Origin: Plasmopara viticola
Taxonomy: Eukaryota > Oomycota > Peronosporomycetes > Peronosporales > Peronosporaceae
DNA length: 64,000 nucleotides
Assembly (NCBI GenBank): GCA_001695595.3
Contig: MBPM02000024.1
Span: 372,001-436,000 of the forward strand
Direction: 5' to 3'
Below, one piece after another: positions 36,154-48,571 of this stretch. The notes below the pieces were generated by a model. That model saw nothing but the letters and a program-made list of their open reading frames with translations. It was not told the origin of the DNA and did no database searches. Position 1 is the stretch's first letter; each line of letters starts with the position of its first letter. The position numbers and the translations under genes are program-made.

Positions 36154-38625
36154 ATGCAGTCTCCCTTCATGGCTCGACAAGCCGAACGAGCTCACATGAC
36201 GGGGCTTTCTCCCATTGAGGAAATGCGGTTGGCGCAGAATGAACTCCGAGCCAAAGCAGCGACGCAATTACCATCCATGCCAGAACCTTCTCGAAAAAAG
36301 TTGCACCAGCAACTCACAGCTAGCGGCATGGTTAAGCTCGTGACGATGCGGGATTTAATCCGTAAAGCCAAGGACCGAGCTAAAGTCGCGGTCGTGGGCC
36401 CCACGGATGAAAAGATTGGTGATTTTCACGACCATAGATTGGAGCGTGATATGGACGATCTGACCCCAGGTGAGGCCTTTTTTTCTTTGCAAGACGCGAG
36501 TGTGCTGACGCAAGCTTTGATTGCACTTATTAGCTGAGGCTCTGGACTTTGTCGAGACCGTTTCCAAGAATGAACTTATTATCAACCAGAAGAAGCAGAG
36601 ATTTGAAGAGTCCATCACGCCGAAATATATCATTTCACCTCACTGCAAGTTCCGGATGCGCTGGGATCTCCTCTCGGTCTCATTTATCTGGTGTAAGTTC
36701 TGTCAATAGTCCAGTTGGCGATCAATAAGTGTGTGCTAACTAAAAGTACATCCTGCTGTTCTGACAGACAATTCGTTAAGTATTCCTGTACGTGCAAATG
36801 TTTTGAGATTGCCACAAGACACTTGGGACTTACTTGTCCAAAGTTCCAATTGTCCTTTGGGGCCTCTGTGCCACGTTCACTCGTTGCGTTAGATTACATA
36901 CAGCGATACATTGACGCCTTCTTCATCGCAGATATTGTACGCTTCTCCTGTTATATCCTTTAGACACGGCACTTTCTAAGCTCGTCTGATCAGTTCATTA
37001 ACTTTTTTTCAGCTTACGAAGAACGCGGTCAAATCGAAGTCCAATTGAAAACAATTGCGCAAAAGTATATCAAATCGTGGTTCATCTTCGACTTTGTCGC
37101 GGCATTTCCACTCTACTACCTCCAAGGCTCGTACTTTCAAATCCCACAACTTGCGCGAATGTTTCGACTCTTTCGTCTCTTACGATTGGTGCGCATGCTG
37201 ACAATTACGCGGATTCTCAACAGGTAAGTGCTTGCTCCTTGGTGTCTTTTCTTGAAAGTAAATGGTGTTCTTGCAGACTCGACTACGCACTTCTTTTACG
37301 CTCCACAGTTAGCAGTATCTTTAAGTTCTGCATGCTGGTATGCTTTACATCGCATTGGCTCAGGTAAAATGGAAGCTTTTTTTCGCGAAGAAATGTAGCT
37401 CCCAGACTCATTACTCGTGTAATGTTTCTTAAAGCTGCTTTTTTTTCCTCATCAGTGTTGATCAAGAAAAGGGTTGGGTGGCTGCCATGGGCCTTCAGAA
37501 CAAAAGTCTGTACGAAAAGTACGTGACGTCCTTTTACTGGGCAATCATGACCATGTACGTAACCTGCTACTTTGTACCCACCTTTTTCGGCACGGTAATT
37601 TACACATTCTCGTTACCAGGACTACCGTTGGTTATGGCGACGTGCACCCCGCAACAACCCGAGAGCGGATATTTGCAATCGTTGCAATGATTCTCGGTGC
37701 TTGGATCTTCGCGTATGGCATCACTAACGTCGTTGCTATGGTCACGAATCTAAACGGACCGGACAGTCGGTTTCAGCTGCGAATGGATGAAGTTAATGAC
37801 TATATGGAAGCGCGCGAGTTGCCGGCGCAATTGCGGTATGAAATTCGCGAATTCTTTTCAAACGCACGCATTTCCGCTGAGTCGAAATTGGTCAACGAAG
37901 GCAAGATTTTAGCCGAACTATCCGCTCTACTGCGCTCTAAAATCGCGTTTGCTATCAACGACAGTGTCTTGAACAAGATGCCATTCTTTGCTGGTGCAGA
38001 CCACAACTTTCTTATGGAATTAGCTTTGAGTATGCGCATGGTGTGTTTTCCACCTTTAGAGGAAGTCATTCTTGAAGGCGAAATTGGTGAAGAAATGTTC
38101 TTTATCTTTCGAGGCGTCGTTGAGATTGTCAAAGCTGGCGTGCAACTTGGACGACTGGGGCAGAAGCAGTACTTTGGAGAAATGGCCATCTTGAATCAAA
38201 ACTGTTTACGGACTGCTACTGTGCGAACACTGTGCTTTTGTGAGCTGCGGATGCTCACCCGCGAGAAGTTTCTCATCGCTTTGACGCATTATCCTGCCAT
38301 GAAGCAGCGTATTGCTCGTATTGTCGACAAACGCAGCAAAATAACGCCTAAAAGACTGGTTTCTACAGCAATTAAGAGCTCAATTAGCAGCGACCTCGAG
38401 CCAATAGCAGCTAGTGACGACCAACCAGCTCAACAACTTGTGACAGAGACAAGATTAAATCGCCTTAGACCGGACTATTCTGAAACTTACCGCGCCCAGT
38501 CTGCCGAGAGTGAACTTGAGACGATCCAAGCGAAACTTGGTACTATGCTTAAGCAGCAAGACCAACTAGGTCAGCTTGTCCAGGACCTCGAAAAACAGCT
38601 TGGCATGCTAACCAGTCCATTTTAA
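36154..38625 (+). CDS. Cyclic-nucleotide-binding, voltage-sensor K+ channel (HCN/EAG-like)
   Basis: Eight exons by splice-site and phase matching: 36154-36469, 36534-36692, 36768-36787, 36844-36936, 36994-37223, 37277-37363, 37456-37554, 37620-38625, giving about 669 residues. Exon 3 is only 20 bp. Exons 2-4 join as FIWYNSLSIPFQLSFGA and exon 5 as FFSAYEERGQIE, like the S1-S2 and S2-S3 parts of HCN-type channels. S4 carries regularly spaced arginines (RMFRLFRLLRLVRML). The pore joined across intron 7 reads MTTVGYGD, a K+-selective filter. A C-linker and a cyclic-nucleotide-binding domain follow (about 454-570), with YFGEMAIL and RTATVRT forming the phosphate-binding cassette. A C-terminal coiled coil ends the protein. 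It belongs at the plasma or flagellar membrane. Whether the nucleotide regulates it is untested. Confidence 0.88.
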
Positions 38626-38675
38626 AAAGTTCATTTTTTAAAGTAAATCCACGGAATCCTTTTAGTAATAATTGG

Positions 38676-38681
38676 AATAAA
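38676..38681 (+). terminator. Possible polyadenylation signal of the ion-channel gene
   Basis: AATAAA occurs 51 bp after the channel stop, in the 105-bp gap between two convergent genes. Confidence 0.35.
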
Positions 38682-38730
38682 ATCATGTTTCCCTTTATTA
38701 TTCGTCTACATTTGTCCGTCACTCTTCACC

Positions 38731-39246
38731 TTACATGAGATTATCGGCTTCATCTGGAATCCGCACTGTCATGCCTTCCATCATCTTGGTTACATGGATC
38801 TGGCAACCCAATCGCGATCTGTAGCAACGCATCAACGTGAGCATTTAAAGTCACTTTTAGGGACAACGTGAGCAGTTAGTGCGATCGACGTACGTGTCCG
38901 TGAGCCCCCACGCTAGGTCTAACATGTCCTCTTCCTCCTCGCTTATCGATGGGAGTTCATCGAAAATACGTTTTTCAAACACCAAATGGCAGGTCGAACA
39001 CGCCAATTCTCCACCACACGCACCCTCCAACTCCAAGTCGTTTTCGTGGGCCACGTCCAGCAGTGTCTGTCCTACCTTCGCTTTCACTGTCGTACGCTCT
39101 CCCTCGCCATCTACAAAAGTGAATGACACTTGCGAGAAAAAGCGGTTTGGTGGCAGAGTGTGCCTTTTGACTGCGCTTTGCACTAAAAGTGACGGTCGAA
39201 GAGTAGCCACAGAGGCCGCACGGCGCAGTATGACAGAGGTGAACAT
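38731..39246 (-). CDS. Mitochondrial [2Fe-2S] ferredoxin (adrenodoxin/Yah1 type)
   Basis: Electron carrier for Fe-S cluster assembly and related mitochondrial redox reactions. There are two exons on the minus strand, 39246-38894 and 38818-38731, with a 75-bp intron in phase 2, giving about 146 residues. The N-terminus (MFTSVILRRAASVATLRPSL) is a mitochondrial presequence. The cluster cysteines are in EGACGGELACSTC (77, 83, 86) and the fourth is Cys123 (SRLGCQIH), which only appears when exon 2 is joined. The unspliced frame ends in VDRTNCSRCP and would lose it. The acidic partner-binding loop (ISEEEEDMLDLAW) and the C-terminal MTVRIPDEADN are typical. The gene is convergent with the channel gene. 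Confidence 0.93.
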
Positions 39247-42200
39247 TGAAGTGTTTACACTTTTGCCTTGCTATGTAAAATAATACCCTTTTTAATCGTA
39301 TGTTAAGTTTTTGCATCGCCAGAGCTGTCAGTTTGTAAGACTTGTGGCACGTGCAGACTATATATGGCCTGGCAAGATCTCTTTTTCCCACACCGATGAA
39401 TGCATTCTCATAATATTACTGCAATGATGGTTTTGTGTGGGATTTAAAGATACAGTTGTGATGGTTCCTATAGTTGTGATGATTTCTAGCGCTTCTAAAA
39501 TTTTATTAGAGAAAAAAAATTTAAGTGGCTGCGAATAACTAAAAAAAATATGTGAAAAAACATTATGCCCGAATTATACTGACACTTATCATTACTTATT
39601 TCATTAGAGCTCCACGACGTTTTCTAGTAATTCAACTCCGCTACGTACCATAAACGCATGAAGCCGCATATTGCTCAATGCTGAACGGCAAGTACTAGAT
39701 ACACATGATTGCGTTGTACTCTGACGTCACTTAGAGAATCATAGATAAGAGGCTTAAAAAACACAGGTGAACGTGCTTGTGACCTAGATGCAATTACTTC
39801 TGATTTTGTCTACCACTGCGTACACCTCCAAGAGCCGCAATCGACCCATAATAGCAAAACGATGTTTTCAGAGAAGATCGACGCTATGATCAAATCAACA
39901 ACTATTACTAGTCATGCGGACGACGCTAGTGAAAAAAGGACTGCTGGCGCATGTCCAAGCCAAAGTCCTAAGGCTTAGATCACGGAATCTTGGTCTAAAC
40001 GACAAAACATACTCGTGCTTATCGCCCCCAATGTCACAATGGATCATTGAACGAAAATTCGATCGACTAGCTTTGCTATTCAGGCTATGTGAAAGCTTCA
40101 TATTCGGACGACGCTCCACAAATGTGTGACGCTCACAAGACAGTTGCGCGTTTTCTTAATTAAGGTGGGACGTTGGCCAAGCAGTATGATCGATCAGACG
40201 AGCCGGTGTTTTAACTGCGGGCACTGCAAGTGTCCATAAATGACAATCAACAGCTTGGTACTGTTTTGCTGAGCAACCTTTCACTGAAATTCGACATCAT
40301 CGAAAAAAATTCAGGAAGGATCTTTTAGCAAGGTGAGACATAAGCGCATAAAGGGGTACGAGCGATTTGAGAAGAACGAATTAACAAAGTACTCGCTCAA
40401 GGTAGATACGGAACGGCGCAAGGGAGTAATGGCAATGGTCGCGAAGAAAAAAGATTGCGAAGGAACATCAATAGAATTGGAGGTGGGTTTACCGTTCCTC
40501 CTCATACTTTTCCCCTTTGCGAGACCTATTTTATTTTGCTTTTAATTAACGCTGTGTGCGTATTTTTGCTTCGTAAAATTTTAACCAAGGTATCTAATCT
40601 GATCACTTTTGAGGTCATTGCTCTAAGATCCTATATTTTGGTCTAAAGAGCACGTTCTATAAGTGTCACCAAGCCTAACAGATCGAGTCAAATGCAAAAC
40701 GATATCCAGGAAGACGGTGCCACTGGTGAGGAACATTGCAGTGACAAGCTTGTCGACAACGGGGCAGCATTCTAAATAAAGAAGTGACCTATGATCGAGT
40801 CATTACCACCTAGGTTGCTGACGGAGACGTAACATCTTTACACACAAACGCGAAGGAATTAATGAAAAGGGTCTTAGAGGGTGGTGGAAGATATGTGCTG
40901 ACTTCTGTGGATTAACTTTTGCAATTTGCAGCTGAAGACATAAATTAGGTTGAGGAAGCTTAATGCAATTTATTAAAACTAATAGGGATGGAGCTTGAAG
41001 TGAAAACAGCACCGAGTGAACAAAATGGCTGCCAAAGTATGGTTATCATGCACCGGCGTACGGGTCCATACAGTGCGCAATAAAAAAGTGAAACGGGACG
41101 GAAAAATTGCACGAGGCATGTTGCTTTACAGAAGCGTTTCTACTGAATAATGATTGAAAGCACTTGGCACAGCAAGTACTTCTTCAATCGCTTGACACCA
41201 CAGCAAATTCCGACAATGCACCGTACGAACGGGCTTCGAGCAGAAGACGAATTCCAGGCATTCGATTGTAATCATTGACGTCAAGAAAACGAAGGTCGAC
41301 CCGAAAAAAATTACTCGTTAACGGTTATGCAGAAAGCGCCAAGAGATATTGTTTACGTGATTTGAAAAATTCTAAAAGCGGTCTGTACAACTTGACGAGC
41401 GTGACGTGAAAGATATATATATATATATATCTTGAGCTCATCCCACCAAAGTACGATCTCCCTGCATTACTAAGCACAGCACAGATACGGTCATCGCGGC
41501 AAAAACTTACGGCACCCGGCTACAGAAAAAACGAGTTAGTATCCTACTCCTGGTGCGAAGGAGATCAAAAGTAAACCATAGCAAGAAGTGGCGTGGCTTT
41601 AACTGCCTCAGCTTCTTTTTTCCCTAAGTCTGACATCTTATCACTCTTTTCACAAGCTATCCACTATAGATTGAACAAGAGCAAATCAGGCGTAGACACG
41701 ATGCTAAAAAGTCTGTGTTTTTGCTTATCAGCTAAGCGATAACAAAGAACTAAAAACAAGTTCGGTCAACCAAGTGCGAAGTGGGCTAGGATTGACAAAT
41801 GTGCACGTATCGCGAAAGCAATGTTTATTAATGACGCTGATGCTGGCAAGGCAGACGATGCCCCAATTGCGAATCACCGTGAACTTTGTATGACGGTTTC
41901 TCGAAGCTAAGAGGAAAAGACAGACAAAGAACAAAAGCTTCATGATGTTTGCTACTTAAAAGCGCTAGTGACGTATTAGAAAACCTCGGTCGTTTGAATG
42001 TGTACGTATCTTTGTAAGTAGCTCAAAAAGGTGGGGCATTAAGGGTCAAGTAGCTGGTAAAGCCCAAAAGCAGACATTAAAACCAAATTTTTCAAGACAT
42101 ATTGACGATTGCAAGCATAAAGATTTTCATTGGTGGTGCTTGCAAGTAGGCATGTAAACGGGCAATTGGTTGTCAACACAGCGTTTTTCAACTGCATTAT

Positions 42201-45100
42201 CAAGGAGAAGTGAACATGAAAGTGTGTATTGGTATTGATAATGCCGAAAGCATGATGCACAATTTTTTGAAGGCAACATTAGATTCAAAGCAACCTACAA
42301 GCGCTTGAAATAAGACAGTTCGTACTGCCTTTATGCTAACGAGCTTTTAAAGCAGCGTTGTTGTCTTGGATAATAGTAATTGCATAACGTTTGCCTTTAC
42401 GTCAGCAACAATAATATTGCTACCAAGGCAGAGATATTGTTACAGGATTCAAAGTTAGCACTCAAGAAATTGCTCAAAATATACAAATCAGGCAAGACCA
42501 CATATATTTTCATATCGAGATCGACCATGATCGCACGAGCAACACGCTCATGACCAAACAGACCCGGCGCATTAATGACGTGGCGAACAAATTGAATCAA
42601 TAGGACCCCAAGTAATTGGCCAAAGAACCTATAATAAACTTGTAGCTATCAAAGCCGCAATTGCCAGCGACGAATGGCGAAAGAGCAAAAATGTAGTCGA
42701 ACACCTACACGTTCTTGATCGGATTCGGCAAAAACGTACGACATGCACGTGTCCTGATAATCGCGATGTGGTCTTGTAGCTGTGAAATTCTTTTAATCAA
42801 TCCGACAAAAGGTCTATGAAGGTCCTTGTTTGCGTAATTCGCTATCGCAAATCGACAAGAGGCTTTAAGGTCATATACGACTGCAGCTCCGGGGAATTTA
42901 AAGCCAAAACTAACACGAATGTAGACTGGCACAACTAGCGCATGGTGTCAGAGACGATAGCAATGATCGGTGGAGCACAAAAAGATTAAGGTCAACAATA
43001 TTAGCAAACCGCGGTGCTAAGCTTGATATAGGTAGAATATATGGCTTTGAGCCTTCGTATCCAGAAAGTAATATGATTTTGTGCGTTGATTAAGCTCCCA
43101 GTCACGAAAAAGGAGGGCAAACGCTGGCTTGAAAAAAACACAGGCGTAATCGGCTTTTCCAGCTATATACTAGCATCAAACACGTTGACGCTTCACCAGA
43201 AAGAACAAACCTAAAGAGACTATTGGGATCAAAACAATGTCAACGTTGGCCTAGTGGGGGGACATGCTGGCGAAGGGTGTTGGCACCTAACGACTTATCA
43301 GGATGTTGCAGGCAACTGGCATCAAGCTTAAGTGCGTATAGCAGTAATTACGAGAAGAAGTGTTGGTAAAGCACCCCATATCGTTTTAAGAGCTGCGGGA
43401 GTTGTTTCGGCGAATGATTCTAAGTAGCCGATTTAAAAGTCTAATACACCATAGTCTGACCTCTGCTCTGAAATGAAAATAGAATACATATCACAGGGTC
43501 AAGCGTCAGCATTGGGCTAGTGCCCAAAGCTTGCGATCTGTCTTATAGTCTAATTGGCAAGCGCCATGATGCTAGCACAGCTACAACCGCAAGAGGGTAT
43601 CGTTAGGTCTGCGCTAACTGCTACGTAAAGAGGTCTCAAATTCTAAAAATGTAGCTTGTCGAACTCTAACAAGTACTCGGACGTCTGAGACATGAAACAC
43701 AGCATTGCTTTTTACCTTATTAAGATCGTCTTGTAGGTTGTCCCCGTAAAATCCCTGGCAAAATTTCCTCTGGCGGTAATCTTAAAGCATATTCAATGGG
43801 AGAAATTGCCTTTGAAGGCCTCCAGCTCTTGAAAACACTTACGCCACCAATCGCGGCGCTGACAATCAGACTGGATCAGAAAACAATCATATAAATAACG
43901 AGCGGTGCATGAGAATGCTATGTATTGCAGGCCTCCAATAGTGATTACTATCATCCGGGATTCTTGCCAACACACCTAGGCCTCTCGTCTGTCTCTGAAA
44001 AGGATGCGCATTAGCGTGTGAGTAGAGAGAAAAAATTACGGCGGCTTAAGAAATTACTGGGTGCGCAAAGAGTAGGCTTTTAAATTGGCCTAAGCGAAGT
44101 ATCTGTTGCCCACTATGACTTTTTCTAAACAGAAAAGTGCCAAGTGCTAATCGTCTCTTAATAAGAAATATTTAAGACCTCGCTTCTGTCATTTAAGTAT
44201 TAAGCGAAGAGGGCTACCTGTCGGCTGGGTCATACAATCGTGCTCGGGTCATCTCCCAAGAAGGTTGCTTCGACATCCAAAGATGCTTCTGCAATTTTGC
44301 GCTTGGGGCTAAGCCAAGCAAAACAAATTTACCTGTCAAAGAGCCGACAAAGCTCTCAAAACCCATTGGATTCACCAGGGCGAGGAACGTGTGATGCTCT
44401 CGCCCAATAATCCGCAAACACCTCCATCTCCGGAAGATGCAAATGTTTCAAAAGCAGAATGAGCTCTTTGACAACCTCCTCGTTTATATGCCTACCAAAG
44501 CTGCAGAGGTGAAACCAAAAAACAGGATCGTCTTGAACTCGGTGTGGGGATAGTTCCAAGTACTGTTGCTTCCACAATACAACTAAATGACTTATTTTGG
44601 TTTAAAGAATCTTTAGAGAAGGGTCAAACTCAGAGTACAAAGTTCGTGAGCTTTAAGAACAGCTTGGTTGCTCAATGGGTAGGATTCAACCCACTTCCAA
44701 GATATCTCGTCTTTGGCAAATTGCTAAGCGTTCGGAAACCCATGAGATTGTAAACTATGTAAATAGATAGTTTTTTGTTTCTTCGTAGGTGCCACTTATA
44801 GCCGGTGGCGCGCGAATGCCACTACACTCGAACGCCATTAATATTTGGCGCCAAAGTCAAGGTCAAAGTTTGTGGACTTTCACCAGTTTGCTGACTAGAC
44901 TCTCTGACGGGTTTTACACGTCCTCAATAACTTGACCGTCCGTTCAAACTTGTGGTACCACCAATGATTTGTGAAATCCCAGAAATCGTATCTTCTTGAC
45001 CTTAACGATCGCGAGCTGGAGAGTTACATGCGTTCAGAAGTATATCGTTCATCAGGTATTCGTCATTCGTAACAACGACTTGGGCGTTCTCTGCCGTTAT
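39247..45100. other. Gene-poor stretch, 5.9 kb, no recognisable gene
   Basis: AT-rich sequence with many short frames on both strands, none matching a family I know. It contains a perfect AT dinucleotide repeat (41411-41432). I read this as decayed repeats. Minus-strand frames at 44214-44577 look somewhat protein-like but are unassigned and could be the distal part of the gypsy remnant to the right. Confidence 0.4.
41411..41432. repeat. (AT)n microsatellite
   Basis: Alternating AT run bounded by AG and CT, making the whole block AGATAT...ATATCT self-complementary. Confidence 0.85.
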
Positions 45101-45159
45101 CTACCCTATAGTGAAACAAATGTTGACATATTTAAAGCAATGCAACTGCAATCGCTGTC

Positions 45160-47230
45160 GAGGGGTTAATTACTCGACTTTGGCATCTTCGCCTGCGTTA
45201 TAAGTGCTCAAAGATATTAAGTATTTGATTAGCTCAAAAAATAAGATTTAGCCGTGCTGATATGGTCCGGCTTATTTTATGCCTTGCTCGGAAGCGCGTT
45301 AGTTAGCATATTGAGTGTGTTTATGCAACGCAGAACTTTTATTTACGCGAACACAGGCCATTCTTAAGACAACCAGGGCACGTGTATTGCCGTCTTTGAA
45401 GATGCGTGGTTCCAATAGAGTTCGCAGTCATAGATCCCAAAAGCTTTACTTGAAACTTACCAGGGCGTTATTCACGGCAAGAATCGCCTTGTCATGAGCG
45501 AGAAGGTCCGTCCGGAGTACCTCAACTGCTTGACGTTTAATTGAAGGTTTGTTGATGACAGTCATCATCATATCGTAGTAGCGCAAAATAGATTAAAAAA
45601 CCAAAATCGCTTTAAACGATGCTAAACTACTTTATCCTGTCCGGCAAAGCCACAAAGGTGTCAGCTAAGGCTTCAATTGATGCTCTTAGCACATCATGGC
45701 ACTAGCTCTCTTGGCACGACTGTCCTTTTTATACTAAATCGCGTAGCTATTTTGCGCGACCCTCGCAGCCAACACAATACTCGGGCAAATTTATGTCTAC
45801 ACCAAATAATTTTCATGCACTCGTTTGGTATCGTGGCGTTGGCCAAGCCAAGATAGATTGTGCTTCCGCGAGATCTACTTTAATTCCATGGCTCCACACA
45901 AAGCAGCTGATCAAACTAATCTTCTCTGCCACAATGACGCATTTGTCAATGCAGGTATAAAGCTCAGCGGTCCTCATGATCTCAAAACATTTTTTGGATA
46001 GTCAACATGGGCGTTCAGCGCCACTTCATCTCCCTCCAAGGCGTTTGATATCTTGCGGTATCATCTTAGAGTGTTTCTAGGCTCACTTACTGTCGTGCGG
46101 GATTTATCTGACTCCACCATTTGAATTTGGCAGTAGCAATCTACCGAATCCAAAGCACAGGACAGAGTACACTTGAATATGAAATAAGAAGCACTCCCTT
46201 ATGGTTTCGACGCACTGTTCAGCTCTTTGTAAGCGCGCACTTTTCGTCTTCTTCCGCTTGGTTTCGAGCGCAAGAAAGAAGGATTTCGCACCTTACTAGT
46301 CTTCACCTATTCGGACAAAAAGTTATCAAAAGCTCAAACTACTTTCGTGGTAGCAGCCAACGCCGGATGGCACAATATGTTGAGACTGACACGAAATTGA
46401 TCTCATGATTTTCTTCTCTTTTCGGTGAGAGTTCTGGTGGTGTGTCTCTGGCTATCACAAATGAGTTTGGCACGATATTAACCTCACGCTGCACACCCCT
46501 TTTAAGTGAGAGTTCTGGTGGTGGGTCTCTGGATATTCTGGAGTTTTGGGATTTGTTCGAACTTCATGCCCAAGCGAAATGTACACTGCCTTAAAGACTG
46601 ATCTAAGGCATCTTTGCTTAAAATGGGAGATGTATATGCGTATTCTTTTTTTGGAAATAAGGATTTTAGCTCTGAAAATACCTTTGATATTTTTTCGGCT
46701 TTTATTTTAGCCAAGAGTCGAGTTGTTTTAAACCTATTGTGGCACTTCTAGCAGTGCTATCAATTAGACCACACTTTGTGTGACCCAAAGCCAGTTGAAC
46801 TGTTAGCTATTCCTGTATTTCGGTGTGATTGTAAACCGCATGGCCGCTCGTGACACCTAAATATTGACATCGTAACGTATCTCTATCCTGTTTTAGCAAA
46901 CCTATGTTGCCGCTCTTGGTGGTCCAATTTTGGTCAAATGTCATTCACTGTGTCTTGCAAACCTGTTTTACCCGCTTGCAAACCACAGTTGGTGGCTTTC
47001 AGAGCCTTTTCTGCTTAAAAAAGCTGTTTTGCGGGCAGCTTTTTAGCGACAATTGAGACGCAGCCCAGGTCTAGATAAGTTTTGGTGCAGAGGCACCCCG
47101 AAAATCGAAATATTATCTTTAAGGCGCTGGTTCGGACATTATTTAATGCCTCAGCTGGCCGACAGTCCTCTTTGCTGCCATCGCTACAACCAGACCGATT
47201 TTCCGCATTAATGGCAACGAGCATTGGCTA
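45160..47230 (-). mobile_element. Decayed Ty3/gypsy pol remnant
   Basis: Minus-strand fragments in shifting frames match gypsy pol in the expected order. A protease-like stretch TKTYLDLGCVSIVAKKL lies at about 47,037-47,087. An RT palm/connection part, IDKCVIVAEKISL then SHGIKVDLAEAQSILAWPTP (about 45,825-45,960), matches the G-x-D-x-I-x-WPTP region after the RT active site. RNase H pieces are LLAHDKAILAVNNALVSF (about 45,450-45,520) and NTLNMLTNALPSK (about 45,286-45,318). Frequent stops make it non-functional. No LTRs were recognised, so the element borders are unknown. Confidence 0.55.
46425..46536. repeat. Short direct repeat, 31 bp, two copies
   Basis: GTGAGAGTTCTGGTGGTG-type segments occur at 46425-46455 and 46506-46536 with two or three differences, 81 bp apart, inside the gypsy remnant. 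Confidence 0.7.
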
Positions 47231-47879
47231 GCACTCATCCTCTATTATTGGATGGAATCCAACTTTTTGTGGGTTAGGATGTGAAGGGCTGCCAATCACA
47301 TTAGCAGAAATCTAAAAAATGGTTGCTCTTGATACATTCATACCAGTTTGCATAGCTTTTATTATAAGGACACCGAGACAAGGATAATCGCATACTAGAT
47401 AAATCCAACTTCAAATATTGCACATGTCGATCCCCTTAAGACTGTGCATAGTGAACATTTGTTTTTTTGAAGTGTAACGGAGTCACACAACACCTTGCAC
47501 AGAATTGGATCTACAATTTACGGCAATCGTCCGTTCACTATCCCTGTTGTTAAAATGTGTGCAATTGGGATCAAAAGCCTAATTTATTTAGTACAATGTA
47601 AATCCTACCGACAGGGATGCCACCATTCTTTTCTAAGCCAGAATTTACACAATATTGAATATGAGAATTTTGCTAATTGAACTATTATGAATTCACGACG
47701 CAAAACGGAAATGTTCATTGCCACGGAGCCGGATTAGCCGTTGCATGTCGAAGCTATGCCATATAGCCGAGTATGCAGGTAACGCAAACGCTAATTTTAT
47801 GAACGGCATCGAGTGGCGCAAAGGGCGCTACGAAGCGCCTTGACGCGTGCGTTGAGACTATTTTCGAGGCTTCATTATT

Positions 47880-48480
47880 GCACTGTGCGAGCAGCTATTG
47901 CCACCAAGAGGCACAGGTAAGGATACAAATGCAGCATTGCGCAATTACATTTAGCATAGAATTAAGCAAGAGTGAGTTAGTGGCCATTGGATACAGTGGC
48001 GTAGCTATTGACGCCTTTTGGGAGATGTACGAGGGTTACTTGGCAGCGATGGAAATGCGTCCCCACGCCGAATTAATGCGAGGTTTCTAGTGAGGGAGGA
48101 GAGTTGTAGTATTTGGTCTGGTAAATGCGGCTCCTCCCTGCGGTATTTTTGAAATGGAAGGAAGATTCCTTTCAGCCTTACATCGAGGGCTTATATCCGA
48201 GTCAGACGATGGCGCAGTTTTGCGCTGCAGAGTTCAAGTGATTGGGTATAATTTACAATTGGCGCTGACAAGCAATTTGTAGGTGGAGCCAATGGAAACG
48301 AAGTGTGATCAGCCGCAGATTGCAGCACTAAGTAACGCACTTCAAGTCGGTATAAAGACTGAGTATCTGGATGCTAGTGCCGCGGCTGGAGAAGACCTAC
48401 AAATTCAGACACGCGTGGTATATTTTAGCCAGCGGCTATTGCAATATTTACAATATTAAATTTTCTGTTTTTACTTGTTT
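47880..48480 (+). pseudogene. Otubain-type (OTU) deubiquitinase pseudogene
   Basis: Pieces of the otubain fold read in order on the plus strand. They are ELSKSELVAIGYSGVAIDAF (from about 47,965), then, in a broken frame, MRLLPAVFLKWKEDSFQPYI and GLYPSQTMAQFCAAEF (from 48,125). Next comes VEPMETKCDQPQIAALSNAL and TEYLDASAAGEDL (from 48,283), equivalent to the otubain segment that precedes the catalytic His. Stops interrupt it (TAG at 48,088; TAA where a Tyr is expected just before MRLLPA). The terminal PGHYDIL box is unrecognisable except in a shifted, degenerate frame, and no DGNCF cysteine loop was found upstream. It is therefore a dead, probably 5'-truncated copy next to the end of the PI synthase gene. 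Confidence 0.65.
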
Positions 48481-48571
48481 TTTGAGACCACATTTAGTAT
48501 TCTTGCATATTGCTTCAAAGACCGATCTTATGGTGTACTCTCGTGAAGCCTACAGAGTTCCATCCACCTCG

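Noticed and set aside
38879..39283. 134-codon plus-strand frame opposite the ferredoxin gene
   Set aside because: It is antisense to a gene with complete cluster cysteines and a presequence.
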